Assembly (NCBI RefSeq): GCF_011068285.1
Contig: NZ_CP049616.1
Coordinates: 1,964,501 to 2,028,500, forward strand
DNA length: 64,000 nt
From: Flagellimonas oceani
GTDB lineage: Bacteria > Bacteroidota > Bacteroidia > Flavobacteriales > Flavobacteriaceae
Direction of reading: 5' to 3'
Shown here: one piece after another, positions 36,724-45,009 of the stretch
Layout of the letters: the number at the start of each line of letters is the position of its first letter
How positions within the stretch are numbered: position 1 is the stretch's first letter
Position numbers and translations under genes: made by a program
Notes under the pieces: model-generated
What the model was told of the DNA's origin: nothing
The model's input: only the letters and a program-made list of their open reading frames with translations
Database searches by the model: none

Positions 36724-37308
36724 TTGAAAGCTACCGAACACCCTTTTTACCATCATTTAAAAAAATATGTTTCTTTTGAGGATACCGATTTTCCTAAAAT
36801 ACTGTCCCACTTTGAAACGCTCACTTTAGCCAAAAAGGAAATAGCGATGCAAGCGGGCAATCCTTGCAACCACAATTACTTTGTAATCAAGGGCTGCCTA
36901 CATATGTACTTTACATCGGAAAATGGCGCAGAACGTACGGTGCAGTTTGCTTTGGAGGGTTGGTGGCTGACTGATTTTTTGGCTTTCCAGAACCGTACAA
37001 ATACAGATTTCAATGTACAGGCCGTGGAAAAAAGTCAGGTTTTATGCATTAGCAACGAACAACAGGAGCTGTTGCTCAAGGAGTTTCCCGTACTAGAGCG
37101 CTATTTTAGGACCATTTATCAAATTGCTTATGGGGCCTCGTTGATCAAGGTAAAATACGTCTATGATTTGTCCAAAGAGGAAATCTATCTTCATTTTACG
37201 GAGCATTTTCCTGAGTTTGCCCAACGTGTTCCACAATACTTGATCGCTTCTTTTTTAGGGTTGACCCCGGAATATGTAAGTGAGATACGGGCCAAGAATC
37301 GTTCTTAA
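36724..37308 (+). CDS. Crp/Fnr family transcriptional regulator
   Basis: 194 residues; a cyclic-nucleotide-binding-like domain (about 20-120, with NHNYFVIKGCLHMYFTSENGAERTVQFALEG and a WLTDFLAF segment) and a short C-terminal winged-helix part (about 150-190, IASFLGLTPEYVSEIRAK). The cAMP-binding arginine motif is not obvious, as in many Bacteroidota members. The start is a TTG: upstream the frame closes at 36694 and contains no ATG or GTG, while the next internal ATG would cut the sensor domain. Divergent to the efflux genes, which it could control; it may equally act on the AhpD-like gene behind it. Confidence 0.82.
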   Translation: MKATEHPFYHHLKKYVSFEDTDFPKILSHFETLTLAKKEIAMQAGNPCNHNYFVIKGCLHMYFTSENGAERTVQFALEGWWLTDFLAFQNRTNTDFNVQAVEKSQVLCISNEQQELLLKEFPVLERYFRTIYQIAYGASLIKVKYVYDLSKEEIYLHFTEHFPEFAQRVPQYLIASFLGLTPEYVSEIRAKNRS

Positions 37309-37373
37309 ACCCGTTTAATTTTTCTGGCCCCCGATTGAAATACCTTAGCGTCATCATTCTAAAAGATACCATT

Positions 37374-37814
37374 ATGGAAAAAAGAATTCAAATTGATGCT
37401 GTGGAACCTTTGGCCTTTAAAGCTATGTTCGGCCTGGAAAAATATCTACAACAAAGCCAGCTGGACAAAACCCATTATGAGTTGATAAAAATAAGGGCGT
37501 CCCAAATCAATGGATGTGCCTTTTGTTTGGATATGCACACCAAGGATGCCCTAAAGTTGGGAGAGGACGCAAAACGATTGTTTTTATTGGATGCTTGGTG
37601 GGAGACCGAGCTTTTCTCCGAAGAGGAACGGGTAATCTTAAAGGCTACTGAAGAGATTACCTTGGTCCATAAAAATGGACTTAGTACAGAAACCTACGAG
37701 AACGCCATCAAATTATTTGACGAACATTATCTCTCCCAAATAATAATGGCCATTATCACCATAAATGCGTGGAACCGAATTGCGATAAGCACCCATAAAC
37801 CTATACCGAATTGA
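37374..37814 (+). CDS. carboxymuconolactone decarboxylase family protein, AhpD-like
   Basis: 146 residues from the ATG at 37374 (MEKRIQIDAVEP). The AhpD/CMD redox motif is CAFCLDMHTKDA: two Cys of C-x-x-C and a downstream His, as in alkylhydroperoxidase-type proteins. It likely acts in peroxide or small-molecule stress defence in the cytosol. It follows the Crp/Fnr gene by 65 bp, a common pair, and is followed by a clear terminator. Confidence 0.9.
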   Translation: MEKRIQIDAVEPLAFKAMFGLEKYLQQSQLDKTHYELIKIRASQINGCAFCLDMHTKDALKLGEDAKRLFLLDAWWETELFSEEERVILKATEEITLVHKNGLSTETYENAIKLFDEHYLSQIIMAIITINAWNRIAISTHKPIPN

Positions 37815-37840
37815 GTACTTTGCGCAAAATAATCTTGCAG

Positions 37841-37865
37841 AGGCCCATATTTGGGCCTTTTTTGT
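37841..37865 (+). terminator. terminator after the AhpD-like gene
   Basis: Stem AGGCCCA/TGGGCCT (37841-37847 with 37852-37858) followed by a run of Ts. It lies inside the region that an upstream non-ATG extension of the next gene would cover, which supports the later start chosen there. Confidence 0.82.
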
Positions 37866-37924
37866 TTAACGTATTCAAACAAATATACCCTATATTAGTG
37901 TGTGCTAAATACCTCAAAGTTGTT

Positions 37925-38509
37925 ATGAGAATCAAATTTGCTTTTTTATGTACACTGGTACTTTGCTGCACAGCATGTAAAAACTTTAAGTCCGATGAAA
38001 AGGATGCTGAGGCAAAAGATGAAGACTTCAATACCATAAAAATCAACAATGAATATCAGATAAGCGTTCCCCGCTTCATGAACGGTACCACGGGACTGAA
38101 CGAGGAAGCTTCGTTGCAATTTCAAAGTCTTCTCAAGGAAACCTATTTGATCATTATTGAAGAACCCAAAGCTGGTTTTGAGGAGGTTTACAGGGATTTG
38201 GAGCAATATGACGATGAACTTTCCGTATTGCAGAACTATAGGGACGCACGCCTTAAGATACTGTCCAGGACAACGGAAATCATCAACAAATCCAATTCAA
38301 AATCTTATAAGGTCAATGGTTTAGATGCAGAATCCTTGGAGCTAGATGCCAAGGTAAACGGTGTGGACGACGAAATCTCGTATTTCTTGACCTTTATTGA
38401 TGGAAACGAAAAGGTTTATATGCTCATGTGCTGGACCCTAAAGAACAAAAAGGAGGAGCATAAAAAAACCTTTAAAACGATTGCCGAATCTTTTGAACTT
38501 ACCGATTAG
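37925..38509 (+). CDS. lipoprotein of unknown function
   Basis: 194 residues; lipoprotein signal FLCTLVLCCTACKNF (Cys18). The mature domain contains YQISVPRFMNGTTGLNEEASLQFQ and a C-terminal YFLTFIDGNEKVYMLMCWTLK followed by KKTFKTIAESFELTD, the layout of PsbP/DUF-type surface lipoproteins that I cannot assign further. The ATG at 37925 is chosen because the open frame further upstream crosses a terminator. Confidence 0.75.
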   Translation: MRIKFAFLCTLVLCCTACKNFKSDEKDAEAKDEDFNTIKINNEYQISVPRFMNGTTGLNEEASLQFQSLLKETYLIIIEEPKAGFEEVYRDLEQYDDELSVLQNYRDARLKILSRTTEIINKSNSKSYKVNGLDAESLELDAKVNGVDDEISYFLTFIDGNEKVYMLMCWTLKNKKEEHKKTFKTIAESFELTD

Positions 38510-38552
38510 GAAACCGCTTTAAAGGTTAAGGTGCTTGTTTGTTCCCTTAATT

Positions 38553-38659
38553 GTCAATTCGAGTGAAATTCCTAAGGAATTTTGTGTCGAGAATAGAGCC
38601 TTAGCTTGATGCTGCGGTTCTCGATACGATTTTTTCAAAGAAAAATCACTCGAACTGAC
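38553..38659. repeat. interspersed inverted-repeat element, copy 2
   Basis: 107 bp, same build as 14702-14805: 13-bp terminal arms (38553-38565 and 38647-38659) in inverted orientation with one mismatch, the palindromic AAATTCCTAAGGAATTT, inner arms TCGAGAA/TTCTCGA and a different central ~22 bp. Lies between two convergent genes. Confidence 0.85.
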
Positions 38660-38703
38660 ATATTTCCATAATAAGGGTTATATAACCTGATTTATTATAT
38701 TAT

Positions 38704-41556
38704 CTACTTGCTCAAGTACATTTTTCTCCTGGCGTACAAGTTATAGAACTCATCATCTTTTAGGCTATCAATGAACAGGATGCTCTCACCGGTACTCTTC
38801 ATTTCTGGCCCCAAATTCTTGTTCACGTTAGGGAACTTGTTGAAGGAGAACACTGGCTGCTTGATCGCATAACCATCCAAATGTGGCTTAAAGTCAAAAT
38901 CCTTTACTTTCTTATCTCCCAGCATCACTTTGGTCGCATAGTTTACGTAAGGCTCTTTGTATGCCTTTGCTATAAACGGAACGGTACGCGATGCCCGTGG
39001 ATTGGCCTCGATGATGTAAACGATATCATCCTTGACCGCAAACTGAATGTTGATCAAACCAACCGTGTTGAGTGCCAAAGCAATCTTTTTGGTATGGTCT
39101 TTTATCTGTTGCAGTACAAATTCGCCCAAGTTGAACGGCGGCAAAGTAGCGTTGGAGTCACCTGAGTGGATTCCACAGGGTTCAATGTGCTCCATTATAC
39201 CGATAATGTACACATCCTCTCCATCACAAATGGCATCTGCCTCTGCTTCTATGGCCCCGTCCAAGTAGTGGTCCAACAGCAACTTGTTGTTTGGTATCTT
39301 ACGCAATAAATCCACTACGTGCGCTTCCAGTTCTTCTTTGTTGATCACAATTTTCATTCCCTGTCCACCCAATACATAAGATGGCCTTACCAACAATGGG
39401 AACTTTAGTTCATCTGCCAAATCCAAGGCTTCGTCGGCTGTTTCGGCCACACCGAATCTTGGATAAGGAATATCGTTGTCCTTTAACAAGGTGGAGAAAC
39501 TCCCCCTATCCTCTGCCAAATCCAAGGATTGGAAACTGGTTCCGATAATATTGATTCCGTATTTGTCCAGTTTTTCGGCCAATTTCAATGCGGTCTGACC
39601 TCCCAACTGCACGATTACGCCTTCTGGTTTCTCGTGAAGGATAATGTCGTAAATATGCTCCCAGAATACGGGCTCAAAGTAAAGTTTGTCAGCCGTATCA
39701 AAATCCGTGGATACCGTTTCCGGGTTGCAGTTGATCATGATGGTCTCATAGCCGCATTCCGCAGCTGCCAACACCCCGTGCACACAGCAATAATCGAACT
39801 CGATTCCCTGTCCGATACGGTTTGGGCCCGAGCCCAGTACCACAACTTTTTTCTTGTCCGTAACCACACTGTCGTTGGCTACGTAGCGCTCGCCATCGGC
39901 GGTCTCTACCTCCTCCTCAAAAGTGGAATAATAGTAAGGTGTTACCGCTTTGAACTCCGCCGCACAAGTATCCACCAATTTGTACACACGATTGATGTTC
40001 AAATCCATTCGCTTGCTGTGCACTTCGCTCTCCCAACAATCCAGCATGTGGGCAATCTGTCTGTCCGCAAAACCTTTTTGTTTGGCTTCCAAAAGCAAGG
40101 CCTTTGGCAAACTTTCTATGGTATATTTTGATATTTCCTGTTCCAAATAGTGCAATTCCTCGTATTGTTTAAGGAACCACATATCGATCTTGGTGATTTC
40201 GTGAATGCGTTTCAATGGAATCCCAAGTTGAATGGCATCGTAGATCACAAAAACCCGGTCCCAACTGGGCACTCTTAACTTCTCGATAATGGTCTCATAA
40301 TCCTTGTACCCTTTTCCATCGGCACCCAAGCCGTTTCGTTTGATCTCAAGGGATTGTGTGGCCTTGTGCAAGGCTTCCTGGAACGAACGTCCAATGCCCA
40401 TCACCTCTCCCACAGACTTCATCTGTAGTCCCAAAGTTCTGTCGGAACCTTCGAATTTGTCAAAGTTCCAACGTGGTATTTTTACGATTACGTAGTCCAA
40501 AGTCGGCTCGAACAAGGCTGATGTGGATTTGGTAATCTGGTTGTCCAACTCGTCCAACGTATAGCCGATGGCCAATTTAGCGGCGATTTTTGCAATCGGG
40601 TATCCGGTAGCTTTGGATGCCAATGCAGACGATCTTGATACCCTTGGGTTGATTTCTATCGCTATAATATCTTCTTTTTCATCTGGGCTCACGGCAAACT
40701 GTACGTTGCACCCTCCTGCGAAGTCCCCTATACTGCGCATCATATGGATGGCCATATCCCTCATTCGTTGGAATGTACTATCTGAAAGCGTCATAGCCGG
40801 TGCCACAGTGATGGAGTCCCCAGTGTGGATACCCATGGGGTCCATATTTTCAATGGTACAGATGATCACCACGTTGTCGTTTTTGTCCCGCAAAAGCTCC
40901 AACTCATATTCTTTCCAGCCCATTAAGGCCTTGTCTATCATTACCTCATGGATGGGAGAAACTTCCAATCCATGGCTCAACATATCATCAAAATGCTCCG
41001 GGTCGTGAACAATACCCGCTCCTGCCCCACCAAGGGTAAACGAAGCTCTAATCACCAAGGGGAAACCGAATTCCTGGGCAATTTCCTTTCCTTTTAAGAA
41101 CGATGTGGCGGAAGCTTGAGGTGGCATACCTATCCCTATTTTGAGCATGAGTTCCCTAAATTTCTCACGATCTTCCGTAATGTTGATGGCATCGATATCC
41201 ACACCTATGATCTCCACGCCAAAATCTTCCCAGATGCCTTTTTCGTCTGCTTCGATACAGAGGTTCAATGCCGTTTGGCCTCCCATTGTGGGCAATACAG
41301 CATCAATATTGGGGTGTTTTTGAAGTATTTCTATGATCGATTTGGTAGTCAACGGTTTTAGATAAACATGGTCTGCCATGGCAGGGTCCGTCATAATTGT
41401 AGCGGGATTGCTGTTTATCAAAATTGTCTCGATACCGTCTTCCCGAAGGGAGCGAAGTGCCTGGGAACCAGAGTAATCGAACTCACATGCCTGACCGATG
41501 ATGATCGGACCAGAACCAATAATCAAAATGGAATTTAAATCTTTTCTTTTCGGCAT
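38704..41556 (-). CDS. carB: carbamoyl-phosphate synthase large subunit
   Basis: 950 residues; makes carbamoyl phosphate from bicarbonate, ammonia (from CarA) and two ATP, for arginine and pyrimidines. Two homologous ATP-grasp halves are visible: the first from ILIIGSGPIIIGQACEFDYSG and the second from VVLGSGPNRIGQGIEFDYCC near residue 560, with PRVSRSSALASKATG and PRASRTVPF. The protein ends shortly after KSTGESILFIDSLKDDEF. Compared with the ~1073-residue E. coli enzyme it lacks the C-terminal MGS-like allosteric domain, so UMP/ornithine control through that domain must be absent. This shorter form is usual in flavobacteria. carA is not in the window. Confidence 0.95.
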   Translation of the reverse strand: MPKRKDLNSILIIGSGPIIIGQACEFDYSGSQALRSLREDGIETILINSNPATIMTDPAMADHVYLKPLTTKSIIEILQKHPNIDAVLPTMGGQTALNLCIEADEKGIWEDFGVEIIGVDIDAINITEDREKFRELMLKIGIGMPPQASATSFLKGKEIAQEFGFPLVIRASFTLGGAGAGIVHDPEHFDDMLSHGLEVSPIHEVMIDKALMGWKEYELELLRDKNDNVVIICTIENMDPMGIHTGDSITVAPAMTLSDSTFQRMRDMAIHMMRSIGDFAGGCNVQFAVSPDEKEDIIAIEINPRVSRSSALASKATGYPIAKIAAKLAIGYTLDELDNQITKSTSALFEPTLDYVIVKIPRWNFDKFEGSDRTLGLQMKSVGEVMGIGRSFQEALHKATQSLEIKRNGLGADGKGYKDYETIIEKLRVPSWDRVFVIYDAIQLGIPLKRIHEITKIDMWFLKQYEELHYLEQEISKYTIESLPKALLLEAKQKGFADRQIAHMLDCWESEVHSKRMDLNINRVYKLVDTCAAEFKAVTPYYYSTFEEEVETADGERYVANDSVVTDKKKVVVLGSGPNRIGQGIEFDYCCVHGVLAAAECGYETIMINCNPETVSTDFDTADKLYFEPVFWEHIYDIILHEKPEGVIVQLGGQTALKLAEKLDKYGINIIGTSFQSLDLAEDRGSFSTLLKDNDIPYPRFGVAETADEALDLADELKFPLLVRPSYVLGGQGMKIVINKEELEAHVVDLLRKIPNNKLLLDHYLDGAIEAEADAICDGEDVYIIGIMEHIEPCGIHSGDSNATLPPFNLGEFVLQQIKDHTKKIALALNTVGLINIQFAVKDDIVYIIEANPRASRTVPFIAKAYKEPYVNYATKVMLGDKKVKDFDFKPHLDGYAIKQPVFSFNKFPNVNKNLGPEMKSTGESILFIDSLKDDEFYNLYARRKMYLSK

Positions 41557-41592
41557 TTTCTTTAGGGGTTTCTCGTTATTTGCTTATATGTC

Positions 41593-41627
41593 AAAAAAAA
41601 GGTGTTACCTAGAAAAGTAACACCTTT
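41593..41627 (-). terminator. terminator of rpmH
   Basis: Stem GGTGTTAC/GTAACACC (41601-41608 with 41617-41624). On the minus strand it is followed by a T-run (A-run 41593-41600 on plus). Confidence 0.8.
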
Positions 41628-41650
41628 AATTTAAATAATAGATACTATCA

Positions 41651-41809
41651 TTATTTTTTATGTCTTGGCTCAGAGGAAACGGTTAATCTTTTTCTTCCCT
41701 TGGCTCTTCTTCTCGCAAGAACTTTTCTACCATTGGCAGTCGCCATGCGCTCCCTAAAACCATGCTTGTTTCTTCTCTTCCTTTTGGATGGTTGATACGT
41801 TCTTTTCAT
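41651..41809 (-). CDS. rpmH: 50S ribosomal protein L34
   Basis: 52 residues, [19 protein letters not shown] at the start and [16 protein letters not shown] towards the end: the complete and very basic L34 sequence. A structural protein of the large ribosomal subunit. It has its own -7 box and terminator. In many bacteria rpmH lies beside dnaA/rnpA and the origin; here those neighbours are absent. Confidence 0.96.
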   Translation of the reverse strand: MKRTYQPSKRKRRNKHGFRERMATANGRKVLARRRAKGRKRLTVSSEPRHKK

Positions 41810-41871
41810 TTCCGAACTGTTTTATGGATTTTGTTGATGGGAAATTTGTTTTCCCTAAAAAATTCTGGGCG

Positions 41872-41879
41872 CAAATATA
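41872..41879 (-). promoter_or_regulatory. -7 box of rpmH
   Basis: Minus strand TATATTTG fits TAnnTTTG, 63 bp upstream of the rpmH ATG. Confidence 0.5.
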
Positions 41880-41934
41880 CGAAGACTTTTTACTTTGGCA
41901 AGTCCAAACTTAAAATATTTAATTAACTTTTTAG

Positions 41935-41942
41935 TACTTTTG
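41935..41942 (+). promoter_or_regulatory. -7 box of the gene at 41979
   Basis: TACTTTTG fits TAnnTTTG, 37 bp before the ATG; back to back with the rpmH promoter. Confidence 0.5.
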
Positions 41943-41978
41943 CCAGCGCTTAACTTAAGGTAAAAATCACTAGACCAT

Positions 41979-42494
41979 ATGTTCAATAAAAATATCAAGC
42001 TCGTTATTGCCGTTCTTATCATTGCTTATGCCGTTTACCAGTTTGTGGAGGGCAATATTGGCAACGGAATCGCATTGATCTTGCTCTCCCTCGTGTTCAT
42101 TTTTCTGTACTTTAGGAATGAATTTATCCTGTTGGCTTTTCTTAAGATGAGAAAGCAGGATTTGGACGGGGTTCAACGGTGGCTCGATAAAATAAAGAAC
42201 CCAGAGTCCGCTCTGATCAAAAAACAAGTGGGGTACTACAACTACTTGCACGGCATTATCTTTTCACAAAAAAACCTGACCCAGGCCGAAAAATACTTTA
42301 AAAAGGCATTGAAATATGGTCTCACCATGGATTATGATGTGGCCATGGCCAAATTGAGCTTGGCGGGCATTGCCATGCAAAAGCGCAGAAAGCGCGAAGC
42401 CACCCAATTGTTGAACGAGGCCAAAAAGTTGGACAAGAACAACATGCTTACCGACCAGATCAAGATGATGCAGCAGCAGATGAAGAAGATTTAA
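41979..42494 (+). CDS. membrane-anchored TPR-like protein
   Basis: 171 residues. Two N-terminal membrane helices (about 7-23 and 28-45, with the very short link QFVEGNIGNG), then a soluble helical domain with TPR-like pairs, best seen in YLHGIIFSQKNLTQAEKYFKKALKYGL and MAKLSLAGIAMQKRRKREATQLLNEAKKL. Probably a cytoplasmic-facing scaffold. A conserved flavobacterial gene beside rpmH; function unknown. It marks the left edge of the AT-rich accessory region. Confidence 0.75.
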   Translation: MFNKNIKLVIAVLIIAYAVYQFVEGNIGNGIALILLSLVFIFLYFRNEFILLAFLKMRKQDLDGVQRWLDKIKNPESALIKKQVGYYNYLHGIIFSQKNLTQAEKYFKKALKYGLTMDYDVAMAKLSLAGIAMQKRRKREATQLLNEAKKLDKNNMLTDQIKMMQQQMKKI

Positions 42495-42537
42495 TCTTCC
42501 TCCACTCCTTATCTTCTTTTTTTTCTATTGGATTGGC

Positions 42538-42570
42538 GATTCGTCAATTCATATGGCCCATCCGTAAATT
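42538..42570 (+). promoter_or_regulatory. tandem direct-repeat operator candidate, site A
   Basis: Two half-sites, CGTCAATT and CCGTAAATT, exactly 21 bp apart (G42543 to G42564), with the conserved spacer element TGGCCCAT. This is the most diverged copy. It lies 212 bp upstream of the orphan gene at 42783. Confidence 0.55.
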
Positions 42571-42782
42571 CATTGCAATTTATTAAGTTCAAATTCCATA
42601 GTTTAGTTCCAAAGACTCAACCTGTTTGGACATTCATTGATATCGTTTAATAGAACGATATTTCTTGTAAAAGCTACCTGAGAGTATATTGTTGGTATCG
42701 TGGGTACAAGTTCGTTTCATTTTTTGGGAGCATACCAAATGCCGCCAATTCAACATAACAACCAAATCTTAAATAAAACAAT

Positions 42783-43967
42783 ATGGATATTGATGAAATT
42801 ATAGAAAAAGGATATTTAACCTCAGCCGAAGAAGAGAAATGGAATTCTACACATCATTCAATGGTGATGAACTTGATTAAAAACAATGAAATTAAAGACC
42901 ATTGCTTTATAAGGAATTATTCGTCGGAAAAATCTTTTACCAATATTGATTTATCGATTGCTGAAAAATTTGATATACTGGAAGCTAGCATTGATTGGTA
43001 TAAGGATTTTCTTAAATCAAAAACTAAAAAAGAACAGTCACGATTTAGAAATGTTCAAATATACAAACAAGCCATTGAGTTTGGTGTTTTATTAAAAAAA
43101 GAAAGGTCTACCCTAAAAGAATGGTTGAAAATATATGAGACTTATCAAACAGATGATTTCATCTCTAAAAAAAAGAGAGAAAAGTTTATAAATTTTTACA
43201 AAGATTATTTAAATGGAACATTTGATAATGAAGTATCCAATCTTCTTGACCTGCTAAAGCATAAAAAAAGTTATAAGTATACAAATTATGAAATTGATTT
43301 AATATTGTTGACCAAGGCCAATGCAAGATTATACGAAGTTCTTTTAATCGATAAAAAGAATAAAACCTTTTGGGCAATTGGAAAAAATGATTACAAATTA
43401 TATTATTTTGATTCCAATTCCTTTGTAAAAGATCCATTTGGATTTCAGCTTAATTTTGGAGATGATATTAATAAACTTCATAAAAAAATGGTGAGGGATA
43501 TTGATAGATGTTCAAACAAATTATTCTTTTGGACCGGTAAAAAAGCAATCAATCAATATATTAGATATCATAATAAAATAATTATCCTTTTTGCCAAATC
43601 CTTCTTAGATAGACCTGGCATGATTATAGCTTCGCTGTCTTGTACGCTTAATAGTATAGAAGAAGATGAACGTAGAATAATTCAAGTAATTAAAAACTTT
43701 ACTGCAAACTCTTCTTCCTATACGAATAATAAGGCTGGTGTAATTAAAGTTGGAATTGGTTTTGCTGGTTGGGAAGGACCATCATTATATAAAAATCATT
43801 GGATTTCTGAAGATTACAAAAATGGTTTGTATATAGAACAATCTTTTGGTAGCGAAGAAGAAGCAAAGATTAAATTTGAAGAACGAGCTGTTCAATTAAT
43901 CAAAAAGGGTAAATATATTTTTTGCAGCTCTACCTATGATTGTTCAATCGAAACTTTAGAAATATAG
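42783..43967 (+). CDS. orphan protein, unknown
   Basis: 394 residues, AT-rich, rich in Lys, Ile, Asn and Phe; no signal peptide or membrane helix. N-terminal half helical and highly charged (EWLKIYETYQTDDFISKKKREKF). The C-terminal half looks mixed alpha/beta, with GVIKVGIGFAGWEGPSLYKNHW and the last segment KYIFCSSTYDCSIE. Base composition sets it apart from the chromosome backbone. No family recognised. The stop codon lies inside a perfect 22-bp palindrome. Confidence 0.6.
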   Translation: MDIDEIIEKGYLTSAEEEKWNSTHHSMVMNLIKNNEIKDHCFIRNYSSEKSFTNIDLSIAEKFDILEASIDWYKDFLKSKTKKEQSRFRNVQIYKQAIEFGVLLKKERSTLKEWLKIYETYQTDDFISKKKREKFINFYKDYLNGTFDNEVSNLLDLLKHKKSYKYTNYEIDLILLTKANARLYEVLLIDKKNKTFWAIGKNDYKLYYFDSNSFVKDPFGFQLNFGDDINKLHKKMVRDIDRCSNKLFFWTGKKAINQYIRYHNKIIILFAKSFLDRPGMIIASLSCTLNSIEEDERRIIQVIKNFTANSSSYTNNKAGVIKVGIGFAGWEGPSLYKNHWISEDYKNGLYIEQSFGSEEEAKIKFEERAVQLIKKGKYIFCSSTYDCSIETLEI

Positions 43968-43984
43968 TGTTATATAACACTATA
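43963..43984. repeat. 22-bp perfect palindrome over the stop codon
   Basis: Each half is 11 bp, with centre GTTATATAAC, and the palindrome includes the stop codon (TAG at 43965-43967) of the gene at 42783. It may be a terminator stem, although no T-run follows, or a protein-binding or recombination site. Confidence 0.7.
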
Positions 43985-44083
43985 CCAAAAATCAAAGCCG
44001 GCCATCGCCAAGCTACGATTCATCGACTAACCGATAAGTACAATCTAAATTTACGTCGACTCTCAAAATGAACTCAAAGTCCA

Positions 44084-44116
44084 TATCCGTCAATTCAAAT
44101 GGGGCATTGGTCAATT
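44084..44116 (+). promoter_or_regulatory. tandem direct-repeat operator candidate, site B
   Basis: Half-sites CCGTCAATT and TGGTCAATT 21 bp apart (G44089 to G44110), spacer CAAATGGGGCAT identical to site D. It lies 107 bp upstream of the gene at 44224. Confidence 0.65.
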
Positions 44117-44162
44117 TCCTTTGATGTTTTATCCAGAAAAAATCTAACTTCACTTATCTGTC

Positions 44163-44207
44163 GCTAAAGCGTCATTAAAACGACGTTTAGCTTAATAGTT
44201 GTAGTGC
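44163..44207. repeat. hairpin plus GTTGTAGTGC box upstream of orphan gene
   Basis: Inverted arms GCTAAAgCGTC and GACGTTTAGC (44163-44173, 44182-44191; one bulged G) are followed by GTTGTAGTGC at 44198-44207. That box is the exact reverse complement of GCACTACAAC at 44830-44839 behind the same gene. It may be the right half of a cassette-junction element. Confidence 0.5.
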
Positions 44208-44223
44208 ATTTGAGAGCAACCTA

Positions 44224-44823
44224 ATGAAAATAAAGAAACTAATATTAATAATGGGAATTTTAAGTAGCGTTTTCGGATTTAGTCAAAACAAAAATCTAAT
44301 TGAACTGACTTCAAATCAAGACGCTGAAGAAGGTTGGCAAGATTTAATTTTCACAATCACTAAAAAGGAAAAAATCGACAATGGATTTTGGAGTTTGACT
44401 TGTAAAGCAAAATATGAAAATCTGATTGTTGGACTAAAAATCAATATTGCGGACGGAATTCCAGCCGGAATCGTGAATAATGAGCTTGATAATACACGAT
44501 TTGTAGAAAACGGAATTGAAATACAATCAATCGGAACTGAAAGCGATAAGCTGATAAGTGTAATTTCTAAACTTTACGGACAACCTAAACAAACGAAATT
44601 CTCGACTGAAAAACTGACTTTCACAATATTTCCTTTAAACCGAGAAAACGCAACTTTAGAAAATGGTCGATTTAAATTTAAGCTGTTTTTTGACGACAAC
44701 AATGAGCAAAATCTATACGCTGAATTCTATCTAAATCCTGACTTAAAAAACGGAACTGTCGAATTGAATGAAAAGGATGAGGAATATCGCCAGAATATTG
44801 TAAAACTGTTATCTGAAAAATGA
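44224..44823 (+). CDS. small secreted orphan protein within a cassette-like unit
   Basis: 199 residues with a signal peptide (about 1-20, GILSSVFGFSQNK). The mature protein has a beta-rich, Asn/Lys/Glu-rich sequence with TFTIFPLNRENATLENGRFKFKLFF; no family recognised. It is framed by GTTGTAGTGC in front and GCACTACAAC plus an attC-like element behind. This layout is that of a mobile gene cassette with one gene. Operator site B lies upstream. Confidence 0.6.
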   Translation: MKIKKLILIMGILSSVFGFSQNKNLIELTSNQDAEEGWQDLIFTITKKEKIDNGFWSLTCKAKYENLIVGLKINIADGIPAGIVNNELDNTRFVENGIEIQSIGTESDKLISVISKLYGQPKQTKFSTEKLTFTIFPLNRENATLENGRFKFKLFFDDNNEQNLYAEFYLNPDLKNGTVELNEKDEEYRQNIVKLLSEK

Positions 44824-44829
44824 AAAAAC

Positions 44830-44956
44830 GCACTACAACAATGTATAACCGCAATTACGGCGGATTCAACTACGTCCGAATCCACTCGGAATTGCTAAAG
44901 CCTGTGCTAAACCGAAAATAATCGCTAATTTAACCCGTAACTGACGGTTATACGAT
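44830..44956. repeat. attC-like inverted-repeat element
   Basis: Begins six bases after the stop of the preceding gene. The outer arms GTATAACCG (44843-44851) and CGGTTATAC (44945-44953) are perfectly complementary. The next eight to nine bases (AATTACGG versus CCGTAACT) also pair with one mismatch and a bulge, the order expected of R and L boxes. The arm ends GTATAAC and GTTATAC differ by one base each from the integron core consensus RYYYAAC and GTTRRRY. The loop holds a further small stem (GGATTC/GAATCC). Confidence 0.5.
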
Positions 44957-45009
44957 ACCGATAAGTGTAACTCCCCAAAAATTATTGCTCAATAATTAAC
45001 CATACAATA

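Noticed and set aside
41651..41809. Chromosome origin near rpmH
   Set aside because: No dnaA, rnpA or DnaA-box cluster is present nearby.
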